Below, piece after piece: positions 1-8,916 of a DNA stretch of 60,197 nucleotides; the stretch's first letter is position 1, and the number at the start of each line of letters is the position of its first letter. The DNA is taken from contig JAEWNY010000054.1 of assembly GCA_023461075.1 (NCBI GenBank), positions 1 through 60,197 on the forward strand. The letters run 5' to 3'. This DNA is from Pseudomonadota bacterium (GTDB taxonomy: Bacteria; Pseudomonadota; Gammaproteobacteria; Xanthomonadales; Xanthomonadaceae). The position numbers and the translations under genes were made by a program. The notes under the pieces are model-generated. The model did not search any database and was not told the origin of the DNA. It worked only from the letters and a program-made list of their open reading frames with translations.

Positions 1-1088
1 TCGTACTTCCCCATCAGCCACTGGTTGATGCCGTAGGCCAGCATCATGCCCAGCATCACGCCCACTGTGACGATGATGAAGTTCTCGGCTTGGAAATAAC
101 GCAGGATCTGCCCGCGCGTCGCGCCCAGTGCACGCCGCACGCCGATCTGCTTCGTGCGTTGCTGCACCCAGAAGCTGGCCAATCCGCCAATACCGAATGC
201 CGTGATCAACAGCAGCAGCATGCTGACCACCACCAGGAGCCATGTGACGGCTCGATCCCGACTGTAATAGCGGCTGCGCATTTCCTGTAGCGTGCGCTGG
301 GCGTTGATGATGCGATTGGAGTCGAGGCGGTTCAGGGAATCCACCCCTGCCTTGAGGACCGACGCCCGCTGCTGCGGTGTAGTGCGTAGCACGTACCAGC
401 TCATGTCGGAGGTCACCGGGATGAACAAGCTGGAGTATGTGTTAGCCGGATCGCCGCCCGGCTGGCCTCCGGGCGCCAGCATGTTCCCAGTGATACCCAC
501 GATCCGGCTTCCGCCTTCGCCCATGCCGTACACGGTCTTGCCGAGCGCCGACTCGCCCGGGAACAGTTTCTCGGCAAGGTCTTCGGTGACGACCATCAAC
601 GGAAACTTGACGGTACCGCCACCGAACACCACCTCCGCCGGCTGGTATTCGCTCTCTGTGAACCACCGCCCTTGTTTCAGCTTGAGCCCTGACGCCTGAA
701 GGAATCGGGGATCTGCCGTCACCATGTTGGTCGTCAGCGTTGGATCCTGCTGATCTTCCTTCAGGCTGAGGGACGTGTTCCAGGAGTTGGAGGCGAAGGG
801 AAACTGGCCGACGCTGATGGCGGATTCCACACCGACCACCGCCCGCAGCGCCGCGAGATCCTCGGCTATGCGCACGCCAGCCTTCGTTTCCGGGTTCAGT
901 CCAATGCTTTCGATCATGACCAAGCGATCCTCGTCAATGCCGCTGGGCTGCAGCATTCGCGAGACCCGGTCGCCGATCACGAAGATCGCATTGCAGAGGA
1001 TGGCGCAGGCAATCGCTATCTGCAGGACAATGAGTGCCACTGCGGTCTTGTGGCGTTGCAGCGCGGACACTATGGGATAGCTGGGCAT
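1..1088 (-). CDS. ABC transporter permease, MacB/FtsX type (3' part outside window)
   Basis: Inner-membrane permease of a MacB-type exporter. The frame opens at an ATG (complement of 1086-1088; MPSYPIVSALQRHK) and stays open to the window edge, giving 362 residues without a stop. An N-terminal membrane helix (about residues 17-40) is followed by a long periplasmic domain of the MacB_PCD kind. The FtsX-type membrane segments then begin (LLVVVSMLLLLITAFGIGG, then the loop ending GVRRALGATRGQI). The gene sits 8 nt downstream of the paired permease and is the last visible gene of the operon. A second FtsX permease beside the first suggests a heterodimeric exporter. The substrate cannot be told from sequence. 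Confidence 0.88.
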   Translation of the reverse strand, partial: MPSYPIVSALQRHKTAVALIVLQIAIACAILCNAIFVIGDRVSRMLQPSGIDEDRLVMIESIGLNPETKAGVRIAEDLAALRAVVGVESAISVGQFPFASNSWNTSLSLKEDQQDPTLTTNMVTADPRFLQASGLKLKQGRWFTESEYQPAEVVFGGGTVKFPLMVVTEDLAEKLFPGESALGKTVYGMGEGGSRIVGITGNMLAPGGQPGGDPANTYSSLFIPVTSDMSWYVLRTTPQQRASVLKAGVDSLNRLDSNRIINAQRTLQEMRSRYYSRDRAVTWLLVVVSMLLLLITAFGIGGLASFWVQQRTKQIGVRRALGATRGQILRYFQAENFIIVTVGVMLGMMLAYGINQWLMGKY

Positions 1089-1096
1089 GGCGGGCC

Positions 1097-2407
1097 TCAC
1101 TGCGACTTGAGCTGGATGGCGGGGGGAATACGGGCGGCGCGCCACGCAGGCAGCCAGCCGGCAAGCAGGCTGGCTACGATGGCAAGCGCGAACGTAGCGA
1201 GCAGCATCCCGGGGTCCATGCGTGCCAGCTGCGCGTAATCGTCAGGTTGCCTGCGTACAAGCCACAGCCCGATCCACGCAAGTGCCAAGCCGAGGGCTCC
1301 GCCAACCAGTCCGATCATTCCGGCCTCTACGAGGCACTGGATGAAGATCGCGCGACGCGGCGCACCAAGCGCCCGACGGACACCGTAGTCTCCACTGCGT
1401 CGAAGGAACTTCGCCAGCATCAGCCCGATGGTGTTGAGCAGGCATACGAGAAGGAAGCCGAACGCCAGCCACATCTGCAGCTTGACGTCTCCGGGCACGA
1501 CCTTCCGGTAGTCCAGCCAGCCCATCAGGTCATGGAGCCGGACATTGGGCGGCAGTCCGAACCTTCCCGCCTCACGCTGCGTACGCGAATAATCTTCCAG
1601 ATAACTGAGATAGGCGGGGGCATCGGCCGGCGACGCGAGTTCCACCCAGTACTGCAGCCACGCGCAGGGAGCATTCAGTGCCCTGGGCCCCTCGTCGGAC
1701 TGAGGCGGGCGTCCCCAGCAGTTCATGCCACCCTGGGTATCGAACCGTAGCTCGCGCGAAGTGTTGTAGGGGAGAAACAGCGCCTCGACACTCGAATACC
1801 GTTCCGTGCTCATGTCGTAGAAGCGGGGAACGGGCTCGAACGCACCCAGCACACCGATGATGCGGAAGTCCTTGCCTTGCAACTGCAACGTCCTGCCCAG
1901 CGCGGGCTGCGATCCGAATACCTTCTCACGCAGTTTCTGCGAGATGACCACCACGCGCGCATGCATGTCGTCGTCTTCGCGGGACCATGCCTTTCCTTCG
2001 GCAACGGGAACATTGAACATCGGGAAGAAGTCTGCGGATGCGTAGCGCGCACTGAGCATCATCGGGCGCTTGCTGCTCCCGGCAAGCGTTGCGATGACGT
2101 TCCCGGCGGTCATGATCGCTTGGTGCTTGCCCCTGGCTTGCCGTAGAAGCTCTTCAGCATCGAATCGCGTCCATTGGTCAGGAGGGTCGTCGCCTGGCTT
2201 CACCCCTGCAGCACCGCGCGGATCGATCTGTGGGTAGAAGAGACGGGTGCTCTTTTCCGGAAGCGGATCGCCGGAAAGAACGTGATAAACGGTCAGAGTG
2301 GTCATCGTGGCGCCGATCCCCATCGCGATCGCCAGCACCATCACGATAGTTAGCCCGCGGTTGCGCCTGAGACTCCTGATGGCCAAGTCGAGGTAGTAGG
2401 CAAACAT
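1097..2407 (-). CDS. ABC transporter permease, MacB/FtsX type
   Basis: Inner-membrane permease of 436 residues, first of two FtsX-type permeases in the operon. An N-terminal helix (RRNRGLTIVMVLAIAMGIGA, about residues 13-32) is followed by a periplasmic MacB_PCD-like domain and then three C-terminal membrane segments flanking the typical GVRRALGAPRRAI loop and the closing PAWRAARIPPA motif. I chose the ATG at 2407 because it lies directly after the ATPase stop (2409) and begins the recognisable MFAYYLDLAIRSLRRNRG start; the longer open frame runs back into the ATPase gene. The role is to couple ATP hydrolysis to transport of a substrate out of the periplasm or outer leaflet; the substrate is unknown. 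Confidence 0.9.
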   Translation of the reverse strand: MFAYYLDLAIRSLRRNRGLTIVMVLAIAMGIGATMTTLTVYHVLSGDPLPEKSTRLFYPQIDPRGAAGVKPGDDPPDQWTRFDAEELLRQARGKHQAIMTAGNVIATLAGSSKRPMMLSARYASADFFPMFNVPVAEGKAWSREDDDMHARVVVISQKLREKVFGSQPALGRTLQLQGKDFRIIGVLGAFEPVPRFYDMSTERYSSVEALFLPYNTSRELRFDTQGGMNCWGRPPQSDEGPRALNAPCAWLQYWVELASPADAPAYLSYLEDYSRTQREAGRFGLPPNVRLHDLMGWLDYRKVVPGDVKLQMWLAFGFLLVCLLNTIGLMLAKFLRRSGDYGVRRALGAPRRAIFIQCLVEAGMIGLVGGALGLALAWIGLWLVRRQPDDYAQLARMDPGMLLATFALAIVASLLAGWLPAWRAARIPPAIQLKSQ

Positions 2408-2408
2408 G

Positions 2409-3128
2409 TCAGGCCCTCGCTTCCGGCTGGGACGTGGACACACGGGCAAGCGGCGACACCTGGCTGATGTCGGTGGCGATGCCGTCCACGATGTGCACGT
2501 TGCGCTGCGCGCGCGCCGCAAGTTCCGGGTCGTGGGTGACCATCACGATCGTGGTGCCGGTGGCGTTGATTTCCTCCAGCAACTCCATGATGCCGCGCGC
2601 CATCTGCGAATCCAGGTTGCCGGTGGGTTCGTCCGCCAGCAACAGACGCGGGCTGCCGGCCAACGCCCGCGCTATCGCCGCACGCTGTTGCTGCCCGCCC
2701 GAAAGTTCCGCCGGGTAGTGCTTCATCCGCGAACCCAGCCCGACATCGGACAGCGCCTTCTCGATGCGTTCTTTCCTTTCCGCCGCGGACATGCCCCGAT
2801 AGCGCAGCGGTACATCCACGTTGTCGAACAGGTTGAGATCGGGAATCAGGTTGAAGCTCTGGAAGATGAAGCCGATCTTCTGGTTGCGCAGGCGCGATCG
2901 CGCGTCATCGGACAGCCCGCGCACGTCCTGGCCGTCCAGCTTGTAGGTGCCGTCGCTGAATTCCTCAAGCAATCCGGCGATGTTGAGGAAGGTGGTCTTG
3001 CCCGAGCCCGACGGGCCGGTGACGGCGACGAACTCGCCCTCGTTGACCTGCAGGTCCAGCGCACGCAGCGCGTGGGTTTCCACCAGTTCGGTGCGGTAGA
3101 TCTTGGTGACCTGTGACATCTGGAGCAT
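2409..3128 (-). CDS. ABC transporter ATP-binding protein, MacB/LolD family
   Basis: Cytoplasmic ATPase of 239 residues that powers the adjacent FtsX permeases. It has all the core motifs: Walker A GPSGSGKTT, Q-loop FIFQSFNLIPDLNLFDNV, signature LSGGQQQR, Walker B LLLADEPTGNLDS, and the H-loop VTHDPELA. The FQSFNLIPDLNLFDNV stretch is typical of the MacB/LolD subgroup. It is a stand-alone ATPase, unlike E. coli MacB where the domain is fused to the permease. It lies 21 nt downstream of the adaptor gene and 1 nt before the first permease, so the four genes are almost certainly one transcript. Confidence 0.93.
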   Translation of the reverse strand: MLQMSQVTKIYRTELVETHALRALDLQVNEGEFVAVTGPSGSGKTTFLNIAGLLEEFSDGTYKLDGQDVRGLSDDARSRLRNQKIGFIFQSFNLIPDLNLFDNVDVPLRYRGMSAAERKERIEKALSDVGLGSRMKHYPAELSGGQQQRAAIARALAGSPRLLLADEPTGNLDSQMARGIMELLEEINATGTTIVMVTHDPELAARAQRNVHIVDGIATDISQVSPLARVSTSQPEARA

Positions 3129-3149
3129 GGGGCTCTCCTGGGTAGGGAA

Positions 3150-4424
3150 TCAGTGGATGCGGATGCGCTGATCGGGCTTGAAATCTTCCGCGCCGGAGAC
3201 GATGATCCGGTCGCCGGCTTTCAGGCCTGACCGGATTTCGATGCCATTGAGGCTCGCGGCGCCGGTTTGCACGGGCCGACGGATCGCGACATCGTCTTGC
3301 ACGACCCAAGCGAAGCCAGCACCCATGTCGAGCGAGGGTCCCCGCTCCGTCATCAGGACGTTGCGGCGCGTATCGAGCAGGATGCGCGCCGACATGCGCT
3401 GGTTCTGGCGAAGCTCCGGTGGTTGCTGCCCGGGGGCGAACCGTATGCGTGCGCTGACTTCACCATTCACCACCTCCGGCGAAACCGCGGCTACATTGGC
3501 CTGCACTGTGCGGTTGTTCGATGTGAGCTGCGCCGGCATGCCGATCGCGAGATCACGCGCGAAACTTTCGGGCACCTTGATCTCGACCTCAAGCCGCGTG
3601 AGATCCACCACGCTCAGAACAGGTGCGTTGATCGCCACGTTCTGGCGTGGGCTGACGAACACCTGGCCCACCTGTCCATCGAACGGCGCACGGATGCTCA
3701 AGGCATCGATCTGTCGGAGCAGTTCATTCACGACCGCACGCTGGCGCTCAGCGAGCGACACCTTGTTGCGTGCATCCAGCCCCGCGGCAGCCCCCTGAAG
3801 CCCCGCATCTTCCTGCGCGTGGCTCAGGCCGATCGCGGCTTTCTTCACCGTGTCCTGGGCGCGGGCGAGATCGACCTGCGGCACGGCGCCCCCGTCGAAG
3901 CCACGCTGGAAGCGCTGAAGCTCACGGTTGGCGCTGAGTTGTTCGACGCGCGCCTGGTCAAGCAGCTTGCGCGCGTTCGAGCGTGCCAGCCGGGCATCGA
4001 GAGCGGAACGCCGGGCTTCGCCTTCGAGACTGGCCAAGGTCGCGGTCTCTTGTGCCAGCCGGCTACGCAGTTCGGGACTGTCCACCTCGGCGAGCACGTC
4101 CCCGGCCTTTACCGCATCGCCTGCGACAACTTTTAGGTCAACGGTACCGGCACTGATGGCATAAAGGGTTGGGCTGTTCGCGGCGATGACACGGCCATCG
4201 GCGGCGATATCGCGGACCAGGTCGCCTCTTGTCACCTCCGCGATGCGTAGGCGATCAATGGAAACTGACTGCGACCCCGACAGCCAGCTGCGACCCAGCC
4301 ATCCCATGCAGACGATGGCGAGGAGTACCGAGGCGATGAAGACGGCAGGACGTCTCCACCGAAGGCGGTTCACTTCATTCACAGGTCTTCTTACATCCTG
4401 CGCTCTGGTATCCCGGATGGCCAT
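3150..4424 (-). CDS. Efflux periplasmic adaptor subunit (HlyD/MacA/RND family)
   Basis: Membrane-fusion protein of 424 residues. An N-terminal anchor (RPAVFIASVLLAIVCMGWLG, about residues 26-45) is followed by the first half of a lipoyl domain (VAGDAVKAGDVLAEVDSPEL), a long alpha-helical hairpin rich in Ala, Leu, Arg and Gln, the second lipoyl half (IRAPFDGQVGQVFVSPRQNV) and a beta-barrel domain ending in a membrane-proximal segment (GLKAGDRIIVSGAEDF). It would bridge the inner-membrane ABC exporter to an outer-membrane TolC-type channel, which is not encoded in the window. It is the first gene of the four-gene operon, and the promoter should lie in 4425-4500. Confidence 0.9.
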   Translation of the reverse strand: MAIRDTRAQDVRRPVNEVNRLRWRRPAVFIASVLLAIVCMGWLGRSWLSGSQSVSIDRLRIAEVTRGDLVRDIAADGRVIAANSPTLYAISAGTVDLKVVAGDAVKAGDVLAEVDSPELRSRLAQETATLASLEGEARRSALDARLARSNARKLLDQARVEQLSANRELQRFQRGFDGGAVPQVDLARAQDTVKKAAIGLSHAQEDAGLQGAAAGLDARNKVSLAERQRAVVNELLRQIDALSIRAPFDGQVGQVFVSPRQNVAINAPVLSVVDLTRLEVEIKVPESFARDLAIGMPAQLTSNNRTVQANVAAVSPEVVNGEVSARIRFAPGQQPPELRQNQRMSARILLDTRRNVLMTERGPSLDMGAGFAWVVQDDVAIRRPVQTGAASLNGIEIRSGLKAGDRIIVSGAEDFKPDQRIRIH

Positions 4425-4635
4425 TCAATTCGTCGTGTCAGTTCCCATCCTGAGAAGCGCAAGACGCGTGCCAATCGCAAATGGTTGAAAAACCTGGGGT
4501 TTAGTGCGTCGGGAAGTGTCCGAGGACACTCTGGCGTGTCCGGCGGACGCTCGTAATCTGGACTCTTGTAGCGAGATTCCTCGCTGTACGCTTGCGGCCC
4601 GAAGCAGTCTTATCGCGTCCCCGTACCCTCACCCT

Positions 4636-5755
4636 ATGCCTGAACCGACGCAGCGCTACACTTGGAATGCAGGGCTCGCTTGTGAGGCCATCAAGAGGTG
4701 TTCAGTGCAACGACCGCCCCTTCGCCGCATCGTAATCCTGACTGCCTTGCTCGTCGGCGCCTTCGCTTCGATGCCGGGCTTGGCACAGACCACCTTGCGA
4801 TATTCGGACCATGAGTCGCTTGGCAATATGCGAACGTCGGTCATCAGGGCATTTCTTGATGACGTGGAGAAGCGCTCAGCTGGCCGTCTCCGGCTGGATC
4901 TGCACTGGGGCGGCGATATCGCATCGGGCTATAACGCACTGGCGACCTAGTCGACGGGAAGCCAGACCGACATCGCCGTCATCGTCCCCGAATACAGCGA
5001 CAAGTTGCTTCCGCTCCACCAGATATTCAAAGGCTTCCTAACGGGCCGTCGGGTGCTAATCAGGTGCATTTCCTGAGGCAGACCTACGCGCGGATACCGG
5101 AATTCGAGGCTGAACTCCGGAAGAACAACGTGATGCCGATCCTCATTGCAACGGGGTATCCGGTAGGGTTCTTCTCATCACGGCCGATGCATGACCTGGA
5201 GGCGCTGAGGGGGCAGCGCTGGAGGACCGCCAGCTATTGGCACCGAGACTTACTGACCCACTACGGCGCGGTCCCCGTCACCATGCCTTGGGGACCCGAA
5301 GTCGCCTCGGCGCTCGGCGACGGGCGTCTTGACGGCCTGATGGTCAACATCGACAGCGCCTTCGACCTCGGTGTGCCGACCGCATCAAACAGCCTGATTT
5401 CCAAACGGCTCTGGCTGGGCATGTCTATATCGTTGCCATGAAGCGCGGCGCATGGGATCGCCTCTCCGACGCGGACCGCAAGGCTTTCAGGCGGGCCGCG
5501 GACAAGGCCTATCGCACGATGGGCGCCACGATGAACCATCACTTTGACGAGATGACGTCATTGCTGGCGCAGCAAGGCGGCAGCTCCCGGCTGTTGACGA
5601 CTGCGGAGTTCGATAACTTCGCACAAGCCAGCCGGGTCAGCGAAGTTCAAGACGCATGGGCGCAGTCGCACGCCACTCAACATGAGATCGCGGCTATATC
5701 GGTGCTCGCGCGCGTACGTGAACTTTGGCGGCGGGCAATGGCTCGGGAGAGATAG
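4636..5755 (+). pseudogene. TRAP-type (DctP-like) solute-binding protein, broken
   Basis: Remnant of a periplasmic binding protein. The N-terminal signal peptide is clear (RRIVILTALLVGAFASMPGLAQ), followed by TTLRYSDHESLGNMRTSVIRAF and GRLRLDLHWGGDIA. The frame is closed by an in-frame TAG at 4948-4950, continues in the same frame (DIAVIVPEYSDKLLPLHQIF), shifts frame near 5040 (continuing NQVHFLRQTYARIPEFEAEL) and shifts again near 5430 (GHVYIVAMKRGAWDRL). The pieces together have about the length of a DctP protein. No TRAP membrane subunits are nearby. The assignment to the TRAP family is from the overall pattern and is not certain; the disruption itself is seen directly. Confidence 0.7.
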
Positions 5756-5885
5756 TGGCCGTGGCGCGCCCCGAAGAGGACGTAGCCAAACTATCAACGA
5801 ATTACAGTGCCTTTATGTTCGGCAGCATGTTTTTACAGTCGACTACATAATTGGTCTGTAAAACGAACGCGGCGGGTGCTATCAC

Positions 5886-5911
5886 TGAATCGCCCCGGGT
5901 TCTCTAGACAT
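5886..5911 (+). repeat. IS3 element left terminal inverted repeat
   Basis: 26 bp that match the reverse complement of 7094-7119: the first 16 bases are identical, followed by three mismatches and then TAGACA. Confidence 0.9.
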
Positions 5912-5948
5912 CTCCGAGCCGTACATTACGGCAATCACGGAGGTGGAT

Positions 5949-6221
5949 ATGAGCAGCAAGCGGTATACGGATGAGTTCAAGGTCGAAGCGGCCAAACAGG
6001 TGATCGACCAGGGGCGCCCGGTGCGTGAGGTGGCGGGTCGGCTGGGAGTCAGCATCGATACGCTTTACGCGTGGGTGCGTATGCAGCGCAAGGTGCCTGA
6101 GGCACGCCATGCCGATGTTTCATTGGCGGCTGAGAACCTGCGCTTGCAAGCCGAGCTCAAGCGGGTGACCGAGGAGCGCGACATCCTAAAAAAAGCCGCG
6201 GCGTACTTTGCCAGGGGGTAA
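5949..6221 (+). CDS. IS3-family transposase OrfA
   Basis: Protein of 90 residues with an N-terminal helix-turn-helix of the HTH_Tnp_1 kind (SSKRYTDEFKVEAAKQVIDQ, then GVSIDTLYAWV) and a C-terminal leucine-zipper-like helix (ENLRLQAELKRVTEERDILKK). It binds the element ends and forms the N-terminal part of the OrfAB transposase. I chose the ATG at 5949 because a CGGAGG ribosome-binding site lies about 5 nt upstream; a GTG at 5943 is in the same frame. Confidence 0.93.
   Translation: MSSKRYTDEFKVEAAKQVIDQGRPVREVAGRLGVSIDTLYAWVRMQRKVPEARHADVSLAAENLRLQAELKRVTEERDILKKAAAYFARG
6188..6194 (+). promoter_or_regulatory. Programmed -1 frameshift slippery site of the IS3 element
   Basis: Seven A residues read as A-AAA-AAA in the OrfA frame, at the Lys-Lys of ILKKA. 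OrfB is in the -1 frame relative to OrfA (5949 and 6239 differ by -1 modulo 3), as needed for an OrfAB fusion. Confidence 0.8.
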
Positions 6222-6238
6222 GGGCGAAGTACGCGTTC

Positions 6239-7093
6239 ATGCAGGCGCATCTCGATCAGTTCCGCGTGACCAGCATGTGCCGGGTGCTCGGCGTGCAACG
6301 CAGCGGCTTCTACGCGTGGCAGAACCGGCCGCACAGCGAGCGCCATTACGAGGATCAGCGTTTGCTCGGGATGATCAAGCAGGCATGGCTGGAGAGCGGT
6401 ACGGTCTATGGTTACCGCAAGGTCACCGATGACCTGCGCGACCTGGGCGAGCAGTGCGGCAAGCATCGCGTGGCACGGCTGATGAAGGGCGAAGGCTTGC
6501 GGGCACAAGTGGGTTACGGGCGTCGCCCGCGGCCTCGCGGTGGCCGCGTATCGACGGTGGCGCCCAATCACCTGGACCGGCAGTTCGACGTGGCCGCGCC
6601 GAACACGCACTGGGTCACCGACATCACCTATATCCGCACGCACGAGGGCTGGCTGTACCTGGCGGTGGTGCTGGATCTGTACTCGCGCCAGGTCGTTGGC
6701 TGGGCAATGCAGAGCCAGATGCATGCCGATCTGGTGCTACAGGCGTTGTTGGCAGCGGTATGGCGACGCAAGCCAGCGCCCGGCCTGATGCTGCACTCGG
6801 ATCAAGGCAGCCAGTTCACCGGCGCCGAATGGCAGGCGTTCCTGAAAGCGCACGGCATCGTCTGCAGCATGAGCCGGCGCGGCAACTGCCACGACAACGC
6901 CGTGGTGGAGAGCTTCTTCCAGTTGCTCAAGCGGGAGCGGATCAAGCGGAAGATTTACCTGACCCGGGATGCGGCGCGCAGCGACGTGTTCCACTACATC
7001 GAGATGTTCTACAACCCGAAGCGCCGGCATGGCTCCAACGGAGGCGTCTCTCCGGTAGAGTTCGAACGACAGGCGGGACTTTCAGGCTTGTAG
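6239..7093 (+). CDS. IS3-family transposase OrfB (rve/DDE integrase domain)
   Basis: 284 residues measured from the first ATG; in the cell it is probably made as the C-terminal part of an OrfAB fusion by -1 frameshifting at 6188-6194. The N-terminal HTH_21 region (YGYRKVTDDLRD, HRVARLMKGEGL) is followed by the rve domain with the DDE triad: D in THWVTDITYI, D in MLHSDQGSQFTG, and E in NAVVESFFQLLKRE. The C-terminal FYNPKRRHGSNGGVSPVEFE is typical of the family. All catalytic residues are present, so the element may still be active. Confidence 0.94.
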   Translation: MQAHLDQFRVTSMCRVLGVQRSGFYAWQNRPHSERHYEDQRLLGMIKQAWLESGTVYGYRKVTDDLRDLGEQCGKHRVARLMKGEGLRAQVGYGRRPRPRGGRVSTVAPNHLDRQFDVAAPNTHWVTDITYIRTHEGWLYLAVVLDLYSRQVVGWAMQSQMHADLVLQALLAAVWRRKPAPGLMLHSDQGSQFTGAEWQAFLKAHGIVCSMSRRGNCHDNAVVESFFQLLKRERIKRKIYLTRDAARSDVFHYIEMFYNPKRRHGSNGGVSPVEFERQAGLSGL

Positions 7094-7119
7094 GTGTCTA
7101 CGAAACCCGGGGCGATTCA
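7094..7119 (-). repeat. IS3 element right terminal inverted repeat
   Basis: Reverse complement begins TGAATCGCCCCGGGTT and pairs with 5886-5911. It begins at the base right after the OrfB stop codon. Confidence 0.9.
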
Positions 7120-7549
7120 CTTGCACGAGTTCCGCCACCTCATGCTGGATCGCGACGAACAGCACCCAGATCGCTTTCCTGAGGAAGAAATCTCTTGCGA
7201 CGTTTGGGCTGGGGGTATGTTGCTGGACAAAGTCGCGATCTACGCGGAGGAGCACAAACACAACTACCAAGAGGTCCTTTATAAGAGGGCCGCCGCCATG
7301 GCCATCGCATGCGTGATTCTGCAGACCATCACCGACGAGTGGGCACAATGGGGTACAGACGAATATCCCTCAGTAGGGGAACGAATGGCAGCCCTGATAA
7401 AAGACGTTGCCCGCTCCGCTGGTTCGGGCTTTTGGGTAGTCGCCGCAAGCGTGCTGGTCGGTGTAATGCGCGAGACGCACCAGTCGATAGAGCTGATTCC
7501 TCGCAGCGTGCGAGATGTGGTCAATGACCTGATAGAGCGGCGTCGCTGA
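7094..7549 (+). pseudogene. 3' part of a HEXXH metallopeptidase gene, Lit/peptidase U49-like, cut by the IS
   Basis: The first 8-9 codons are from the IS right end (a GTG follows the OrfB stop directly), so the native N-terminus is lost. The native part begins at HLHEFRHLMLD, which holds a zinc-protease HEXXH (residues 11-15), followed by an acidic EEEISCDVWA that could supply the third ligand. The remaining ~136 residues after HEXXH are close to the length I recall after HEXXH in the E. coli phage-exclusion protease Lit (297 residues, motif near 160-164). That similarity is from pattern and length only. If correct, this is a disabled abortive-infection gene. A protein could still be made from the IS-supplied GTG. 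Confidence 0.5.
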
Positions 7550-7640
7550 CCGAGAAATCACCTGCACAGTTGTCAGACAACCCCGCGAGAGTCCGCCTCT
7601 GGCCGAAAACAGCCAAACCGCCCGACAGGTGCATGCGACG

Positions 7641-8915
7641 TTACCCAAGCCGATCAATCGCTCGCATCCTGATATCCCCCGCGCGACGAAACGCGCTGGC
7701 GACCACATCGCTGTCCCTTTCGGACACCCCGCAGCTATCAAACGTAGTACGCCAACCACGAGTTCCGGCAACCAGTTCCTCAATCATCGCCGCCGCAGCG
7801 TGCCGGGTGATGCCGAACCGTCCCGCGCCATCGATCGCGTTGTCCAGCCGGGCTGCACGTCCGTCAGGGCCGACACCAAGATTGAGAAAGCGATCGGTCC
7901 CGACCTGCGGTGAGGGCACCACGTCATACAACGGACTCAGGCGCCAGCCGCGGACATCGGCGTCGTAGAGGAAGGCGTGATTGCGCAGATGGTCATCGTC
8001 GTTGCTGACGAGGATGTTGAAGATCATGCGCTTGAACAACTCTTCCCGGTCCTGACGTACATGCGCCGCTGCACCGCGCTTGCTGATGACGTCAGCGATG
8101 GCGGCATAGCTCTGGTTGGGTGACTCCATCTCCGATACGCCGAGCATGGTGAGAGCCGAGACCATGTGCTTGCGTGCGAAGTCACCATCCATCGGTGTGC
8201 GGTCGAAGCGTTCGATCAGCATCGCGGTGCGCGTGCCGTCCAGTGCAATGAGTCGCGTGTCCGGGACGTCGAGTCCGCATTCGCGGGCCAGTACAAGGGT
8301 GGCGTATTCGACGGTGGGGACGTTGAAGCGATGGTCGGAGGTGGACGGGAATTTCGCGACGAATTGGCGACCCCCGGCATGGATCACCGCTTTCGGACGC
8401 ATGCCGCCCATCGTCGGACCGCCATCGAAGTAATGCGCGAGGCGCGTGGGCACGGGAGCGCCGGCTTCGATCCGCTCGATCGCTTCCAGCAGATAAGGGA
8501 GTTCAATGGTCTCTGCCAGGTTCGAAGCGCGGGGCGGGCTATCGGGGCTGCTGCGGATGTCCAGTGCGCCGGCGCGGTCGGAGCCGGCATGGTCGAGGTA
8601 ATCCACTTCCGCCAACGGCCCGGCGCGGCCGAGGCGGTTTTCGATGACGCGGCGTCCCCATGCGTCGGGTGCGGCGTCGCGGATGGCGCCGAACATCGGC
8701 AGGCCGTTCACGGGTTCGCGGGGCGCGTCTGTTTCGTCAACGCGAGGCAGTGACAACGGGTCCACATCCAGCGCCTGCGTGCGTTGCAGGTAGCGGCGAC
8801 CGTACTGGAAGCGTGAGGTCAGCAGTTCGCCGTCGCGGGTGACGAGTTCAAGCCGACCCGCAGGCACGGCTTCAAGCTGGCCCGGCGGATGGATGAACAC
8901 GTAGCGGACAGTCAT
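7641..8915 (-). CDS. hipA: HipA-family serine/threonine kinase toxin
   Basis: 424-residue HipA-like protein kinase, the toxin of a type II toxin-antitoxin pair; in E. coli HipA phosphorylates glutamyl-tRNA synthetase. The N-terminal HipA_N part has the FGAIRDAAPDAWGRRVIENR motif. The C-terminal kinase has GGMRPKAV near the ATP loop, the catalytic-loop signature NILVSNDDDHLRNHAFL, and the metal-binding LSPLYDVVPSP. All kinase motifs look intact. It lies 1 nt downstream of hipB in the same direction. The target may differ from E. coli, since HipA homologues differ in substrate. Confidence 0.92.
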   Translation of the reverse strand: MTVRYVFIHPPGQLEAVPAGRLELVTRDGELLTSRFQYGRRYLQRTQALDVDPLSLPRVDETDAPREPVNGLPMFGAIRDAAPDAWGRRVIENRLGRAGPLAEVDYLDHAGSDRAGALDIRSSPDSPPRASNLAETIELPYLLEAIERIEAGAPVPTRLAHYFDGGPTMGGMRPKAVIHAGGRQFVAKFPSTSDHRFNVPTVEYATLVLARECGLDVPDTRLIALDGTRTAMLIERFDRTPMDGDFARKHMVSALTMLGVSEMESPNQSYAAIADVISKRGAAAHVRQDREELFKRMIFNILVSNDDDHLRNHAFLYDADVRGWRLSPLYDVVPSPQVGTDRFLNLGVGPDGRAARLDNAIDGAGRFGITRHAAAAMIEELVAGTRGWRTTFDSCGVSERDSDVVASAFRRAGDIRMRAIDRLG

Positions 8916-8916
8916 T

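Larger units (their letters stand above)
5886..7119 (+). mobile_element. Complete IS3-family insertion sequence
   Basis: A 1234-bp element with two overlapping-frame transposase genes and matching ends. The left end starts TGAATCGCCCCGGGTT (5886) and the right end is its reverse complement (ending 7119). The two ORFs, the A-rich slippage site and the DDE transposase place it in the IS3 family, and it appears intact. Direct flanking target repeats were not found (CAC on the left, CTT on the right). The right end lies inside a metallopeptidase gene, whose 5' part is missing. Confidence 0.93.

Noticed and set aside
5757..5852. Short frame VAVARPEEDVAKLSTNY... left of the IS as the missing N-terminus of the protease
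   Set aside because: It ends at a stop before the IS and shows no recognisable protease motif. It may be a native fragment, but nothing links it to the HEXXH part.
5883..7122. Target-site duplication around the IS3 element
   Set aside because: Flanking trinucleotides are CAC and CTT, so no 3-bp direct repeat; none was found by shifting the ends by a base.
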